Shown here piece by piece: positions 5,932 to 6,148 of a stretch of 6,148 nt of DNA. This stretch comes from RGIG529 sp963929765 (GTDB lineage: Bacteria; Bacillota; Clostridia; Oscillospirales; Oscillospiraceae). The position numbers and the translations under genes are program-made. A model generated the notes under the pieces. That model was not told the origin of the DNA and searched no databases. It worked only from the letters and a program-made list of their open reading frames with translations. Location: assembly GCA_963929765.1 (NCBI GenBank), contig CAWVKD010000075.1, forward strand, positions 1 through 6,148, given 5' to 3'. Within the stretch, counting starts at the first letter, position 1. Every line of letters starts with the position of its first letter.

Positions 5932-6148
5932 TTAAAGGGCGATTATCCCATCTTCTATTAGAATATAATTCACTTTTTGATCGTGAGGCTCAACTGGAAT
6001 ATGTTCTTGTAGAAACTGCCTTCGGCAAATACCAATAGAAATGCCTTGATATCCCTGTAACCATCGATCGTAATAGCCTCCTCCCCGTCCTAAACGGAAA
6101 CCGTCTCGGCTAAAGCAAACGGCAGGGACCAGTGCTACATCAATATTT
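5932..6148 (-). CDS. 5-formyltetrahydrofolate cyclo-ligase, C-terminal part (5' end beyond the window)
   Basis: The last 71 residues plus TAA of a leftward gene whose start lies off the right edge. The frame opens with NIDVALVPAVCFSRDGFRLGRGGGYYDR: the segment FRLGRGGGYYDR is the family's signature (usually RLGYGGGYYDR), which contributes to ATP and folate binding. IGICRRQF follows, and then the closing IPVEPHDQKVNYILIEDG, also typical. The enzyme (MTHFS, YgfA/YqgN type) uses ATP to convert 5-formyl-THF to 5,10-methenyl-THF in the cytosol, recycling a folate form that inhibits one-carbon enzymes. Arg replaces the common Tyr or Gly after RLG, within the range seen in homologues. It converges on the small Cys-rich gene across a shared hairpin. 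Nothing can be said about its start or promoter. Confidence 0.93.
   Translation of the reverse strand, partial: NIDVALVPAVCFSRDGFRLGRGGGYYDRWLQGYQGISIGICRRQFLQEHIPVEPHDQKVNYILIEDGIIAL

Noticed and set aside
1..6148. CRISPR array, insertion sequence, phage genes, tRNA or rRNA genes
   Set aside because: No regularly spaced repeats, transposase-like frame, terminal inverted repeats or structural RNA signatures were found. The window is densely coded by core genes of uniform style.

Overview
The window looks like chromosomal housekeeping DNA from a low-to-mid GC Firmicute of class Clostridia, probably the Oscillospiraceae/Ruminococcaceae side. The reasons are strong AGGAGG-type ribosome binding sites, TATAAT-type promoter sequence, A/T-flanked intrinsic terminators, an AlaRS with the Cys-rich insert common in Clostridia, and the neighbourhood mltG - U32 protein - alaS. 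That order partly mirrors the Bacillus subtilis alaS...yrrL(mltG)-yrrM-yrrN-yrrO region. Taxonomy is inferred from gene content, not from a marker search.

Almost everything reads leftward (minus strand). From right to left: the C-terminal 71 residues of a 5-formyltetrahydrofolate cyclo-ligase enter from the right edge. A perfect 19-bp hairpin follows. Next is one rightward gene of 45 codons for a Cys-rich, membrane-anchored microprotein at 5703-5840. A divergent promoter region (5580-5702) separates it from mltG (cell-wall lytic transglycosylase). mltG overlaps by 8 nt a U32-family tRNA hydroxylation protein (TrhP-like). After a 163-nt gap holding a promoter and an intrinsic terminator come alaS (alanyl-tRNA synthetase, complete, 881 aa) and, 16 nt further on, a HIT-family nucleotide hydrolase (HinT-like).

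There are two functional groups: mltG plus the U32 gene, which are translationally overlapping, and alaS plus hinT, which are tightly spaced and probably co-transcribed. U32 proteins of this type hydroxylate the wobble uridine U34, and tRNA-Ala(UGC) is among the known substrates in model bacteria, so the U32 and alaS neighbours may touch the same tRNA.

No CRISPR, transposon, phage or rRNA/tRNA gene is visible. The two places most worth a second look are the alaS leader and the microprotein gene. In the leader, the best promoter lies upstream of a strong terminator hairpin; there is no recognisable T-box, and a 22-codon reading frame places two Ala codons in the hairpin's 5' arm. The microprotein has 11 Cys in 45 residues and a sigma-K-like sequence upstream.
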